From: Proteobacteria bacterium UBA4457
Lineage (GTDB): Bacteria > Pseudomonadota > Gammaproteobacteria > Ga0077536
Assembly (NCBI GenBank): GCA_002390205.1
Contig: DGOV01000074.1
Location: forward strand, 18,067-82,066
Reading direction: 5' to 3'
Length of the DNA stretch: 64,000 bases
Shown here: positions 11,401-19,322 of the stretch, piece after piece
Layout of the letters: each line of letters begins with the position of its first letter
Position numbering within the stretch: position 1 is the stretch's first letter
Translations under genes and position numbers: made by a program
Notes under the pieces: model-generated
What the model was told of the DNA's origin: nothing
The model's database searches: none
Seen by the model: the letters and a program-made list of their open reading frames with translations, nothing else

Positions 11401-11619
11401 AATAATTCAAGAAAGGAGCTATTCCATCCACGATTAGCAGAACCTTTCCGAGATATCTCAGCCTTACCTGATCCTCGAATAGGTATAGGGATAGACCCTC
11501 GCGTAACTTTTGAATCGACTAACGACTTTAGTGGTAGAATAGCTGCTACTCGCATGACGAGGGGAATTTGTCTTTACGGCTCAGAAGCTAGGTTCCCTGA
11601 TAAACATTTTAGTCTTTAG
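5416..11619 (+). CDS. Giant multi-lectin tail fibre (about 2067 residues)
   Basis: A GTG start is preferred over the TTG six bases upstream because AAGG lies 7 bases before it and the sister gene also begins V-A-L-F. The protein alternates DVD repeats with at least four lectin (LamG/concanavalin)-like regions, near residues 395-550, 775-950, 1500-1675 and 1815-2065. The G-G-D-F/E-F motifs that end sister fibres lie internally here, near residues 1360-1410. This suggests that a 2504-type fibre was fused to a further lectin module. It is probably a long host-binding fibre or adhesin. No peptidase or lyase motif was seen. Confidence 0.75.
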   Translation: MALFPKNLVWRHSGNSLEGIRRYMASFPDSQVRPGELIVLDGPDAYGDPRVSLMTLDPFHNELASVFGTIDQLADVPFPSRFALDRGNWPHGSCLVWYEVRMDVHPDDLYGPLVNYGPGWQVRRAFPYDISENSVEEFYDVDSVSLPEKIEGDSFVYSVANSRYESAPGFGDPSKNIDPSADLDDLVDIVYTEPVEGNSLIKWDQVAGEWKNVYLEPFLSTRSDVNFNNINPEDQQALVYGAFEEKWQAQDISTEGAVVIPDGRRSRNKELEYLVLPGTHESLNGKILDFGLGVTSEPTPSQPHGHDYVLNAASEIRAEGVTSEFWERFPKGSFYFEAPPGLDYGFLPYYERTGLARERYDHKEVQGLSKESRFQDISVSSNITPIPGLLNPSGQYYGDYTIQFWFRMATDAVEGIDDRTLFSLYAYGLGGGGDELSVVITKKGGERYINSPPHAMSLVVRYPRSGVFPWITERDLLFNIYPDIDYHVAVQWDAEAQRLKTWVDGSLRLAFETPDLDSFKYIDLESLFIGRNMRGYIADFNITLTTEYNEDYVERLAYSKDFNPPGHWGRKLVEGPKASLKTLGLTRTGLFSWISQEQPYAWTTAFGRNQFDTVSQSLDINYGSLLSGNILSWNAAEGKLSSTKSILAGDDSVSKNPGDLAGTAFNSVIDAAYYKIGQGTQTGNIKPMDYHRKGDFPYNDAGSNYFWGGELSFKAPVNLAGLPSVVSLPSGKAWQIPHDRKYSDLFENQTSSYLSLNRERDTEIEDWRQGLPSEQNSFLSWGFRFKLNEAISDYGSTTIAQGGDVSLRVEGGFFTIDVSLRISSGYFPDGFTLTNEWIYENGFFENATITLPGENVVADRDYEISILADSIEGKFSVYLNGRRQYIIVQAPFPSPGSTSTSVEVFSQESNAGLPQYLAIGNYSRDIDHALSPTLFSGGTACLYGAFFSFDRREDFKHQRYYDFSAFYDARISQPGVSLFTGARSQSPGFSDYFSLNYLFDNIADQFLQSSSELTRKNERLCQLDGEWIGSSQNLYKRNSPYFSTRTSESAFLYQSKDSNFGASGSFRTFSSDYYIAQGVNNYNAFQDVLAYDIRLADGEVLVYNSGYWTNSLIDDFSPIRVSDKEPMGVLQDGDTLYWSVARNGYINDQPRSYIQYGLKDITNVEIAGRLKSNDMLIYNYPERKFESKPVDYFSRINSLLDVSLTEGIDEGDVLSWNSKSNSFSPEDPDPQIITPHSLLDVDLLAEPRSPGSHLNHYNYPTSDVIILVWDGRKQLWVKGETYGYSYSGSYTNRIVEGEHQTHGLRDFYIRRHANRMLGISERWYKGPWDAQKGAWYDESGDIPIDYVNSAQPCSNSQRGDGGDFNYAETSTGMALGILGGGDFENGVEDPPVEMIIGQDGGEFVEAIEPVGLPPRNNDPVFSNTAYILDFEGDHPFKNKSLRGSITPGGIRGNATLVSSGGAFDGRHVKITDWVSSEEHEEDDSCVFFYPEGYFDVTEYNWSISFYFKTEETAENRNEYLFSQGDLFIGQNQIPKPTHLVLEHRFLENGDTSSSLKFRWHDSRNEDYYSSPWEFEMQISDNTINYGEWEHFVIAYDAEASLLSAFYAGSRISHLDLNSLEGMISDGMGEGIWSGMYVNTHYQQGFCLGGRNAVNATFAGIGPLIGAVDDFKLTTLSCEYDPALESIPVPGSLVLEEFPPTFDYETLLPLNPRIVSILGFTGMPEAYPYADSLWDVTYDSVGFVWGDHSSFVDVAEGDTRLEPVRLPVFTRPEAPLRRDVSVNYEADPKIASMTTASMIHGLATINNQSDYQLSIETERMGGQGLLTRLTDDLAMNYEDFTFEAIYTRNPPRETATIRNTPIETFNIKKGMALVVVAAEEDLSDPTAGDSWGIRLLTSVEKRSELVAHEVYPEGVRFEWWTQDNEYHHLDFLYGPDALDGTPKDRPYDFSVNENQEPGEDMYVEDTSYNPLRLQPGNYNHTVIQRSLRKSSITVFHNNSRKELFHPRLAEPFRDISALPDPRIGIGIDPRVTFESTNDFSGRIAATRMTRGICLYGSEARFPDKHFSL

Positions 11620-11648
11620 GCAACCTAAACGGATTCGCAACAAGGTTA

Positions 11649-14102
11649 GTGCCTACGCCTACAAACAGAGTTCCTGTAAGAGTAGCGCGTGGTTACTTCT
11701 CTACTCTAAGTGCTTCCATCTCGGACTTGTATGAGGGGGAGATTGTATACGCTTTAGATCAGCAAGCTCTCTATGCTGTAGAAGCTCAGCAGTTAATCCC
11801 TGTAGCCGGCACCAGTATCACTAGCGTAAATGGTGCTACAGGTAGTGTCCTTCTTGGCATAGAAGAATTAGAGGATACCACTATAAATTCATTGCTTGAC
11901 GGGGATACGCTCGTTTATTCTAACGGAGAATGGATTAATTCGCCTGCGACGGCTGGAGGCACTGTTCTCAGTATTGATTTAAATGGCAGTGGAGGTATTG
12001 AGACTTCAGGAGGGCCGGTCACCTCAAGTGGGGTAATCGAAGTATCCTTGAGCAGCACTGGCGTTACCGCAGGCGAGTATACTTTTCCTACTTTAACTGT
12101 TGACGAGAAAGGACGCATTACGGCTATCCTCTCTAACGCTGCTCCAGATCAAAGTCTGAATGATCTTAGTGATGTAAACTCTCCTTTGCCAGGTATAGGC
12201 GATGGGTTGATTTGGGATGGAGTTAACTGGGTCAATACTCCAGATGTTGGAGGTGGAGCTGAATCACTAGATGAATTAAGCGACGTAGATGTCACTACTC
12301 AACTTCCCACGGAAGGTCAGGTTCTTCTCTGGGATAACACGCAAGCGACCTGGAAACCAGGAACTGTCGAAATTCCCCCCTCGGCTTCTATTCCTCTCAA
12401 TGAATTAGTAGACGTTGAGATCCCTAATCCAACTGATAAGGATTTAATTGGCTACAATTCTGACACCGGATTGTGGTCAAATGGGTCCTTGCAATCCATT
12501 CTCTTAGCAGACCCTTCTGAGCTTGAAAACGGAGACGGGCTAATTTGGGACGAATGGAATAGCTCTTGGTACTCCGGTGTGCCTGGAAGCGCAGGGAAAA
12601 TTGAATATCAAACGTATACTACCACCCAAGAGCAGTCTCCACTTATTGGTGGTAGCTCCTTACTGATAGACGAACCTGCTTGGGAAGATCTAGGCTTTAC
12701 TTTGTGTGAAGAATTTGACAATAGCACGCGTTGGGTTGAGGGAGTTCAACAGTTCGTTTTAGACCTTTCGTCAGTTGGGAGCGCCGATACTTTTGCGTTT
12801 CATGAGGTGGTGCCCTATGGAGGCCAGGTTGCAAATTGGAGACCTCTTTCTGCTGATGTTTTCATTACTATCAAAAGAGAAACTTTTGAAATTTTAGAGG
12901 AAAATAGAACAGTTAACACTACTGATCCTACTCCTACTGGAGATCCCTTTAGTTTCCCCGACGACGCCGACCCAAATATTGCATTTGAATGCAGCATCTT
13001 TCCTCAGGATGCAAAGGATTTGGATATGCTTGTCTATAGAGCAGGCGTAATTCCTTCCTATACAGACGATGTTGGCGAACGATGGACAATCTTCCGGAGA
13101 GAATTAATACAAAAAAATTATTTCTTTAATAACTGGGCAACTGAACTTTGGATCTCTAGTAAAGGCGCAGTTATTGTTAAACAAGGAAATCCTTCTTGGG
13201 AATATTCATGGGGAGCCAATACTGGTGGTCATGGCACTCTTCATAATTGGTACTTTGATCCAGTGCTTGGACCAAGCAATTACGGCGATGGGACCTGGGC
13301 GGACCTGCCAGTAAGTGGCAGCTACGTTGCCTTTGCTGGGCATCGTCTACTTAACCCAGAAAAAGAAGAGATATCCCTTGAGGATTTGAATGATGTAGAT
13401 ACCTTTGGAGTGCAGGTCAATCAATCATTGCATTGGTCTGGGACAGAATGGACCCCTAGTTTTATTAGTATCGATGAACTGTCTGATGTTGACACCACTA
13501 CAAGCCCACCAGCGACAGGGCAAATGCTTCAATGGGACGGTAACAACTGGGTTCCCATAAATATTCCTATCTCTGGCGCGACTAGCCTTGACGAGCTTTC
13601 GGATGTAAGAACAACTGAGCCAACTCCTCAGGATACTAATGTTTTAGCCTATAACGATACAGAAAACCGATGGTTGCCAGCAAAACCTAGGGCTACCCCT
13701 GGAGCTCCTTTAAGCCTTTCTTCCCCTGGATTGCCGGGAGAGATGCGTTTTAACGATAATTATTTTTACATTTGTATTGGCTTAAACCACTGGAAGCAGG
13801 TTGGTCTTGTTGACCTTACAATTGATCCAAGCATTCAAGAAGTTGCCGATGGTGGTAACTGGGCTGACGGCTCAGGCGGAAGTATTGACACCACTTTGGA
13901 TGGAGGGGACTGGGGAGAAGGAACAACCAATGATGCACAAGGCGCTATTGTTGATGGCGGAATATTTGCTTCGACTATTGATGGCGGCAACTTTACAGAT
14001 GGAACAAGTGGTGGGTATAATGTTTCATCTGACGGAGGTAACTTTACGACCGGAGCTCCTGGGGTTGACAGGACTAGTGATGGGGGCGTATTTACGCCAT
14101 AA
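11649..14102 (+). CDS. Tail fibre with conserved N-terminal module and DGG repeats
   Basis: 817 residues from GTG, with AAGG just upstream. The N-terminus reads M-P-T-P-T-N-R then A-R-G-Y, then G-E-I-V-Y-A-x-D-Q, matching the starts of the 14180, 16268 and 22596 genes, so this is probably the shared virion-attachment end. DVD repeats occupy the first third and recur near the C-terminus. A ~200-residue beta-rich region sits between, similar in layout to the end of the 16268 protein. The last ~85 residues carry six D-G-G-[NDIV]-[WF] motifs. It is one of at least four paralogous fibres here. Confidence 0.75.
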   Translation: MPTPTNRVPVRVARGYFSTLSASISDLYEGEIVYALDQQALYAVEAQQLIPVAGTSITSVNGATGSVLLGIEELEDTTINSLLDGDTLVYSNGEWINSPATAGGTVLSIDLNGSGGIETSGGPVTSSGVIEVSLSSTGVTAGEYTFPTLTVDEKGRITAILSNAAPDQSLNDLSDVNSPLPGIGDGLIWDGVNWVNTPDVGGGAESLDELSDVDVTTQLPTEGQVLLWDNTQATWKPGTVEIPPSASIPLNELVDVEIPNPTDKDLIGYNSDTGLWSNGSLQSILLADPSELENGDGLIWDEWNSSWYSGVPGSAGKIEYQTYTTTQEQSPLIGGSSLLIDEPAWEDLGFTLCEEFDNSTRWVEGVQQFVLDLSSVGSADTFAFHEVVPYGGQVANWRPLSADVFITIKRETFEILEENRTVNTTDPTPTGDPFSFPDDADPNIAFECSIFPQDAKDLDMLVYRAGVIPSYTDDVGERWTIFRRELIQKNYFFNNWATELWISSKGAVIVKQGNPSWEYSWGANTGGHGTLHNWYFDPVLGPSNYGDGTWADLPVSGSYVAFAGHRLLNPEKEEISLEDLNDVDTFGVQVNQSLHWSGTEWTPSFISIDELSDVDTTTSPPATGQMLQWDGNNWVPINIPISGATSLDELSDVRTTEPTPQDTNVLAYNDTENRWLPAKPRATPGAPLSLSSPGLPGEMRFNDNYFYICIGLNHWKQVGLVDLTIDPSIQEVADGGNWADGSGGSIDTTLDGGDWGEGTTNDAQGAIVDGGIFASTIDGGNFTDGTSGGYNVSSDGGNFTTGAPGVDRTSDGGVFTP

Positions 14103-14143
14103 AGTTTAAGCTTAAAGTCTATATTATTACCAGTTAAGTCTCA

Positions 14144-14153
14144 TGGGTATACT
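14144..14153 (+). promoter_or_regulatory. Possible extended -10 promoter
   Basis: TGGGTATACT lies 26 bases before the ATG of the cupredoxin-type fibre gene and resembles the TGnTAnACT motif found before many genes here. TG-to-box spacing is one base longer than ideal and no -35 box is visible. Confidence 0.35.
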
Positions 14154-14179
14154 AGCTGGAGTTTCAGGAAAACAGTCTC

Positions 14180-16192
14180 ATGCCAGTTCCAAGTCCCAGA
14201 AGCAAGTTGCTGCCAGCCCGTGGTAATTACTCGGACTTGGAGCAAAACGTCGGCGATCTTCTAGATGGCGAGATTTGCTATGCTATTGACCAAGACCAGT
14301 ACTATCAGAAAGAAGGCGCAGGGCTTGTTGCTGTAGGCGCGACCAAGGCGCAAGGAGCTTTGGCTGACTCGGCTTTACAAGATGCCCCTTCTAATGGCTA
14401 TCAATACGCTCGCCAAGACGGCTCTTGGTCAATTGTAACTGGAGGAGGAAGTGGCGGAGGAAGTTCTGCTTATCCGGAAACAACCTTCACTATTGATGCC
14501 GATTCCACCCCTAACTATTTATTTTCAGGTGCTGGTTTTACGACTGCTACGGCGAATCCCGACTTGGTTTTGATTCGTGGACAAAAGTATTCTTTCGATA
14601 ATACGAGTGGTGCTCATCCTTTCCAAATCCAAACATCTGACGGTAGTGCTTATGACGAAGGAGTTATCGACAACGATACCATCGGTCTGGTGCAGTTTAC
14701 TGTCCCATTCGATGCTCCAGCCGAGTTAAGGTATCAGTGTACAGTTCATCCATCCTCGATGGTCGGTGCAATTGCCGTCTTAGATTCTGACTTGTCTTCT
14801 TTAGTTGATGTAGACCTTTCTGTCGCTCCTGCTAATGGCGAAGGACTGATTTACGATTCTACTTCAGGAAAATGGAAGCCGAAAGTTCCTGATCCGATCG
14901 CGGAGGAGACTTTCATTGAAGCTCAGTACATTGCAATCGCTCAGGACTTTGAGGATTCCGGCTCTCATTCAGGTGAGAAGAATGCTGATCTTTGGAATGG
15001 ATCGGGAACCGAGCAAGACGGAGGTGAGATGCCGGTATCAGGTCCTGCCACTCAACCACCAGGCATGCACGGTACTAAATATATAGATTATACAGAATTT
15101 ACGAACTACAGTTTCCCGGGTACCAATGATGAAGGTATGCAGGGGCCCTGGGTAGGCATTGGCAACCAAGCCGTGTACATCGAGTTTTGGTTTCGGCATG
15201 ACCCCATCACGTCTTCCACACCGGTTGGTGATCAATTCGTATTTGGACAAGGTTCAGCTTCTCAAGCCGGTGACATCAACAATGGCCATGGAGGGCTTGT
15301 TATTAAGCACATCATAGACGTGGATCTTTCTACCACGACGGCACTTGACCCTACATTTAATCCTGACACAACGTATAGCGGGTTTGAGCCTGAATTTGGC
15401 TATATCTACACTAACACAAGTGCTCTTATCCTCCAAGACGGATTAGATAGTGATGGCTATTTCCTTGTTGGAACAAAGGAAATGAATATTGCGGATGGTG
15501 TCTGGCATCATGTTGTCTTCATGCAAGAACCCACCGCGGACCCTCAGCCAGGGGGTGCGGCAAGTGGAGTATATTCCTGCTTTATTGACGGAAAACTTCG
15601 AGACAGGTGGGATGCTAATCAAAATCCTGGCACCACCCCTGTTGATACCAACGCTGGGGATTGGGACACTTATTATTTTGGCTGCCTGAAGGATGGAACA
15701 GGCCACATGAGGGCCGCTATTGATAACTTTGTCGTTTACGGCACAACAGAAAAGTTTCCCTATCCTGCAGGAGTCGATTCTGTAGAGGTTTACAAGGGGC
15801 CAGTAAATGTAGATCGTACATTCAAGATTCAGACAAAAGGTTCTCCTTCATCGTCCTTGAGTGATTTCTCTTCATTACAACCAAAAATAGGCGAAGCCCC
15901 TGTATTTGATCAGTTTGGCAGCTACACACCTACTCCCGTACTTTCCATTCACGCTGTGTCTAATACAGCAAATGCCGGCGAAGGAACTAGCGGTACGCCA
16001 TTCCCTGCAGATCGCGAAGATCTCATTTATTCGGATACAGAAGACGGTCGATACAGGTACCCGCTAGCTGTAGGCACCTGCTTGATTGATGCCGCAAACA
16101 ACACCTTATTTATCTGGTCAGGTCCTTACGACGAAGCGGGATACAGCGCCACTACTGGAGGATGGAAAAAGATTGCTCTATTGGATATTTAA
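14180..16192 (+). CDS. Tail fibre with cupredoxin-like and LamG-like domains
   Basis: 670 residues. After the shared N-terminal module (G-E-I-C-Y-A-x-D-Q) and a Gly/Ser linker, residues about 98-200 form a plastocyanin-like domain. It shows all type-1 copper ligands: His146 in A-H-P-F, then Cys187, His190 and Met194 in C-x2-H-x3-M. Residues about 290-540 are LamG/concanavalin-like, with an E-F-W-F-R strand, W-H-H-V and a D-N-F-V-V-Y end. Cupredoxin folds occur in marine viral structural proteins; copper binding here is inferred from the ligands. The paralogue just downstream has the same fold with the ligands lost. Confidence 0.75.
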   Translation: MPVPSPRSKLLPARGNYSDLEQNVGDLLDGEICYAIDQDQYYQKEGAGLVAVGATKAQGALADSALQDAPSNGYQYARQDGSWSIVTGGGSGGGSSAYPETTFTIDADSTPNYLFSGAGFTTATANPDLVLIRGQKYSFDNTSGAHPFQIQTSDGSAYDEGVIDNDTIGLVQFTVPFDAPAELRYQCTVHPSSMVGAIAVLDSDLSSLVDVDLSVAPANGEGLIYDSTSGKWKPKVPDPIAEETFIEAQYIAIAQDFEDSGSHSGEKNADLWNGSGTEQDGGEMPVSGPATQPPGMHGTKYIDYTEFTNYSFPGTNDEGMQGPWVGIGNQAVYIEFWFRHDPITSSTPVGDQFVFGQGSASQAGDINNGHGGLVIKHIIDVDLSTTTALDPTFNPDTTYSGFEPEFGYIYTNTSALILQDGLDSDGYFLVGTKEMNIADGVWHHVVFMQEPTADPQPGGAASGVYSCFIDGKLRDRWDANQNPGTTPVDTNAGDWDTYYFGCLKDGTGHMRAAIDNFVVYGTTEKFPYPAGVDSVEVYKGPVNVDRTFKIQTKGSPSSSLSDFSSLQPKIGEAPVFDQFGSYTPTPVLSIHAVSNTANAGEGTSGTPFPADREDLIYSDTEDGRYRYPLAVGTCLIDAANNTLFIWSGPYDEAGYSATTGGWKKIALLDI

Positions 16193-16203
16193 CTAGAGTT
16201 ATT

Positions 16204-16219
16204 AGCCCCTACTGGGGCT
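16204..16219. other. GC-rich hairpin between two fibre genes
   Basis: AGCCCC, loop TACT, GGGGCT form a perfect 6-bp stem with no T-run after it, so it is at best a weak terminator or an mRNA-processing or stability element. Confidence 0.4.
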
Positions 16220-16267
16220 TAAAAATTGAGTGGGTATCCTAAGCCAGATTTTGCAAGCGCTAGAAAA

Positions 16268-17944
16268 ATGCCAGCTCCTTCGAATCGGATTCCAGTTAGA
16301 CCGGCTCGCGGAAGTCGCACAGTTCTCACTGACTCTTTAGACAGTATTCAGGAAGGTGAAATTGTATATGCTCGAGACGAGGACTCGCTATTTATAAAAG
16401 AAAACGGACAGTTGGTTAACGTCGCCATAGGAATAGGCCTTGACGCTCAAAAAATCAGCGCAGAAATCACTTGGACTATCGCAACTTCCGCAGCTGAAGA
16501 TGCCTATCTTTTTAGTGGTCAGGGCTTTGCTTCTCAGATAGAAAATCCTACTATATATGTAATTAGAGGGCAGAAGTATGCCTTTGATCATCAGCTCGGC
16601 ACAGATCCCTTTCAGATTACTACACCAGATGGAACGCCTTATACCGTAGGTCAAACAAATACTCCAGCTGACGGATCAATCCTAAGATGGGAGGTCTCAA
16701 TGCAAGCCCCCAAAATCCTGAGATACGTCTCAACAGAGGATAGCAATAAGAGTGGAGAAATTATCGCTATTTCTGATAGCTTTTCTTTAGGTCTTGAAGA
16801 TCTCACAAATGTAGGCGACGCCGTTCCCGCGGACGGGCAAGTTATGATCTACAGTTCGTCTCAAGGGTTATGGCAGGCTGCTGATTTGGCCACTGGTGGT
16901 GTCACTTCCTTGAATGGATTAACGGATGTAGACACTTCATCGGCACTTGAAAGTGATGTATTGAAATTTAACGGAACATATTGGGAAGCTTTGCCGGAAG
17001 CTACGGATGTAGGGACCCCAGGCCGTAAAGTCACAATGAGTATAGACAGCACTCGTCGTGGACAGATGTTGGGGACCGAATTTATTTTGGACTCGACAGC
17101 CGACTGGGAAGGTATGGGCTTTACGGTTCTTTCTACTGACAACAATGAAACAGACTCTTGGGTCTACTTCCAGTTTGACAGCTTCGATTTAAATAAGTGG
17201 GTTCCTCTGGGAAGAAATGACTCAATTCCGTATAACAGTGATGGAGAGGATAGTCCAACATTCGCATTTGACGGAAGTGGCCGTCTTGTTTCTTGGACCA
17301 ACTCGCCATTCGACGTCAGCCCCATCGCATCTACAAAAAATTTATCAGCTCCCCAGAACTGTGCGTTCTGCTTTACGGCTTTCCTTGAATCATCCAATTG
17401 CACTGTCTACAGAGCTGGGTACAAAGGAGCCTTGGAGTACGAAGGCGCCACTTGGAGTGTCTTGCGTGTTGAATATGCTAAATTTGACACTTTACTAGCA
17501 GTAGAATATTGGCTGGGCCACGACGGAGACGTCAAAATGTTGTATGGTCGGCCTGATGGAAGTTTTAATCTAAATGTTGATACTAACGGCAACGGCTTTA
17601 CTTTTGGTGGTCGAACTAACGACCCAACACTAGGAAATGCTAATTATAATCTTCCTGGTTTGACTCAAGATGCAGGCTATGGAATTGAGTTATGGTATAA
17701 CGGTAGTGGCTACAACATTGACGACCTATCCAATGTAAGTCATTCTGGTGATTCCCCTCCTACTGATAACTTTCCTTTAGTGTGGTCCAACGGGTCTTGG
17801 GGCCCAGGAAGCATCGTCAGAGAAGGCTCTCAGGCGTCTACTTCCGGGGGAGAAGTAGGCATTTTTGCTGTTGATTCAGTCTATCTTTACGTCTGTGTCG
17901 GAAAGAATGACTGGAAAAGAATAGCATTGGAAACCTTCGTCTGA
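16268..17944 (+). CDS. Tail fibre paralogue with a degenerate cupredoxin-like domain
   Basis: The ATG that gives M-P-A-P-S-N-R-I is chosen because sister fibres start the same way; an in-frame TTG 42 bases upstream is the alternative. 558 residues. Next come the shared A-R-G ... G-E-I-V-Y-A-x-D module and a cupredoxin-type fold aligning with the upstream protein. The copper ligands are replaced: His by Asp in D-P-F-Q-I, and the C-x2-H-x3-M motif by non-ligands. DVD repeats follow, then a ~200-residue beta-rich C-terminal region like that of the 11649 gene, and a final W-K-R-I strand. A structural, non-metal role is inferred. Confidence 0.7.
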   Translation: MPAPSNRIPVRPARGSRTVLTDSLDSIQEGEIVYARDEDSLFIKENGQLVNVAIGIGLDAQKISAEITWTIATSAAEDAYLFSGQGFASQIENPTIYVIRGQKYAFDHQLGTDPFQITTPDGTPYTVGQTNTPADGSILRWEVSMQAPKILRYVSTEDSNKSGEIIAISDSFSLGLEDLTNVGDAVPADGQVMIYSSSQGLWQAADLATGGVTSLNGLTDVDTSSALESDVLKFNGTYWEALPEATDVGTPGRKVTMSIDSTRRGQMLGTEFILDSTADWEGMGFTVLSTDNNETDSWVYFQFDSFDLNKWVPLGRNDSIPYNSDGEDSPTFAFDGSGRLVSWTNSPFDVSPIASTKNLSAPQNCAFCFTAFLESSNCTVYRAGYKGALEYEGATWSVLRVEYAKFDTLLAVEYWLGHDGDVKMLYGRPDGSFNLNVDTNGNGFTFGGRTNDPTLGNANYNLPGLTQDAGYGIELWYNGSGYNIDDLSNVSHSGDSPPTDNFPLVWSNGSWGPGSIVREGSQASTSGGEVGIFAVDSVYLYVCVGKNDWKRIALETFV

Positions 17945-17958
17945 TTCAAGCAAAAAAA

Positions 17959-18345
17959 ATGGCCAACTCTTCTGAAGAATCATATGCGGAGCAATTCCGC
18001 TCATCAGGCAAATTGCCAAAAGGGCCAGTTTCACCTTGGCCTCGTGGTCGCGAAATTCGAACTTTAAACTCTTACGTTAACAAGGCCGATGTGAGAAACG
18101 AGAACGAAATCAAGCCAACTCTTAAGGAAATGGCTGCAGGCATGCTGAGAACAGGAGGGCAGGCTCTTCATCATGGAAAATGTTCTACAGAAGTCAGGAC
18201 CGAGAGGATGGAAACGTGTATGAGTTGCGAACATTTTCTTCCTGCCGAACAAAGATGCAGTCTATGTGGTTGCTATATGAAGGCTAAGACCTGGGTCGGC
18301 GGCGACCCTAAAAGATTGTGCCCAGCTAAAAAGTGGCTTAGGTAA
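17959..18345 (+). CDS. Zinc-ribbon-like small phage protein
   Basis: 128 residues. The C-terminal ~45 residues hold C-x2-C ... C-x2-C-x-C ... C-P-x-K-K-W, a compact cysteine cluster typical of small zinc-binding phage proteins (the layout resembles DUF6171-type proteins; family name from memory). The N-terminal half is polar and probably flexible. It sits between the fibre genes and the scaffold and capsid genes, so a virion or assembly role is possible but not shown. Confidence 0.6.
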   Translation: MANSSEESYAEQFRSSGKLPKGPVSPWPRGREIRTLNSYVNKADVRNENEIKPTLKEMAAGMLRTGGQALHHGKCSTEVRTERMETCMSCEHFLPAEQRCSLCGCYMKAKTWVGGDPKRLCPAKKWLR

Positions 18346-18373
18346 CATATCGACATAACATTCGTCCGACGAG

Positions 18374-19126
18374 ATGTCGGTCTTTTATATGCCAGAAGAG
18401 AATCTTTCAGCTGTAGAGAATACGGCCTCTGATGTCTCGCCAGCTGAGCCCGCTCCACAGAGAGATGATATGATGCCTCGTGCAGAGGCCGAGAATCTCC
18501 TCAAAGCGCTTAAAGCAGAGAGAGAAGCGCGTAAACAGTATGAGCGTGATCTAAAGGAGTCAAGAACTCAATTGGAGAAGTTCGCCGAGATCAACCCGGA
18601 TGAATACCTTCAACTGCAAGAAGAAGCAGCGGAAGCAGCGAGACTCCAGGCTCAATGGGGCGAAGTGCGCGACGCAATGGAGTCAAAATACTCTACTCAA
18701 GCACAAGATGCTCTTCAGAGAGCTGAGGCTGCAGACAACCTGTTAGCCACATACAAGAAAAAGTACGCTCTTGAAAAGGTCTTCAATAGTGCTGGTGGTC
18801 GCATCGATTCTGTTGATGGTGTCTCTTTCTTTGATTTACTTTCAGAGCAAGTGGGGAATTCGTTCAGACAGGAGAGCAATGGCACTCTAACAGTTGTCGA
18901 TTCGTCTGGTGATCCAGTGATGGACAAGGAGACTGGTTTGCGAATTACCCCTGAAGATCATATGGCTAGCTTCAAGCGCCATCCTGTATTTGGAACATTT
19001 TTCCAGGGAGTCAAAGGAGCAGGTGCTGGAATTGGCTATGGCGGCACTGATGCTAATGGAGCGACAATTGAAGATCTCTCTTCTTTAAGCAGTGAGGAAA
19101 TGTTCCGTCGTGCTTTTGGCTCCTAA
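18374..19126 (+). CDS. Putative capsid scaffold protein
   Basis: 250 residues, strongly charged. Residues about 35-125 are rich in Glu, Lys, Arg and Ala with heptad-like spacing, predicting a long coiled coil. It lies immediately before the major capsid gene, the usual place for a scaffold. The C-terminal part, with a G-x-G-x-G-Y-G-G stretch, could contact the coat protein. The role is inferred from position, size and composition. A second in-frame ATG five codons in could be the true start; neither has a clear Shine-Dalgarno. Confidence 0.65.
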   Translation: MSVFYMPEENLSAVENTASDVSPAEPAPQRDDMMPRAEAENLLKALKAEREARKQYERDLKESRTQLEKFAEINPDEYLQLQEEAAEAARLQAQWGEVRDAMESKYSTQAQDALQRAEAADNLLATYKKKYALEKVFNSAGGRIDSVDGVSFFDLLSEQVGNSFRQESNGTLTVVDSSGDPVMDKETGLRITPEDHMASFKRHPVFGTFFQGVKGAGAGIGYGGTDANGATIEDLSSLSSEEMFRRAFGS

Positions 19127-19189
19127 AGAATCAAAATAGCTGCTCCTTACTAGGAAAAACAAGCTAACATATAAAACCAAAATCAAATC

Positions 19190-19320
19190 GTTAGGTAGAA
19201 TATAGTTAGCAGCCCTGTAGGGAAACTCTGAGACGGAGTGGACTGTAAGGGTGCGACTGCTGATTTTGTTGTGACAACAAACGACGCTCTAACACCCAAT
19301 CTTTGTTCACTCTTTAATTA
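19190..19320 (+). promoter_or_regulatory. Structured leader of the capsid gene
   Basis: A -10-like AGGTAGAATATAG is followed by a densely paired leader: AGCAG with CTGCT, CCCT-GT-AGGG, ACTC with GAGT, and a perfect TTTGTTGT-G-ACAACAAA hairpin. GGGTG near 19250 can also pair with CACCC near 19299, which would cross the AGCAG-CTGCT stem. The leader ends at the capsid start codon. No known RNA family was recognised. A role in translation or mRNA stability is inferred. Confidence 0.5.
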
Positions 19321-19322
19321 TC

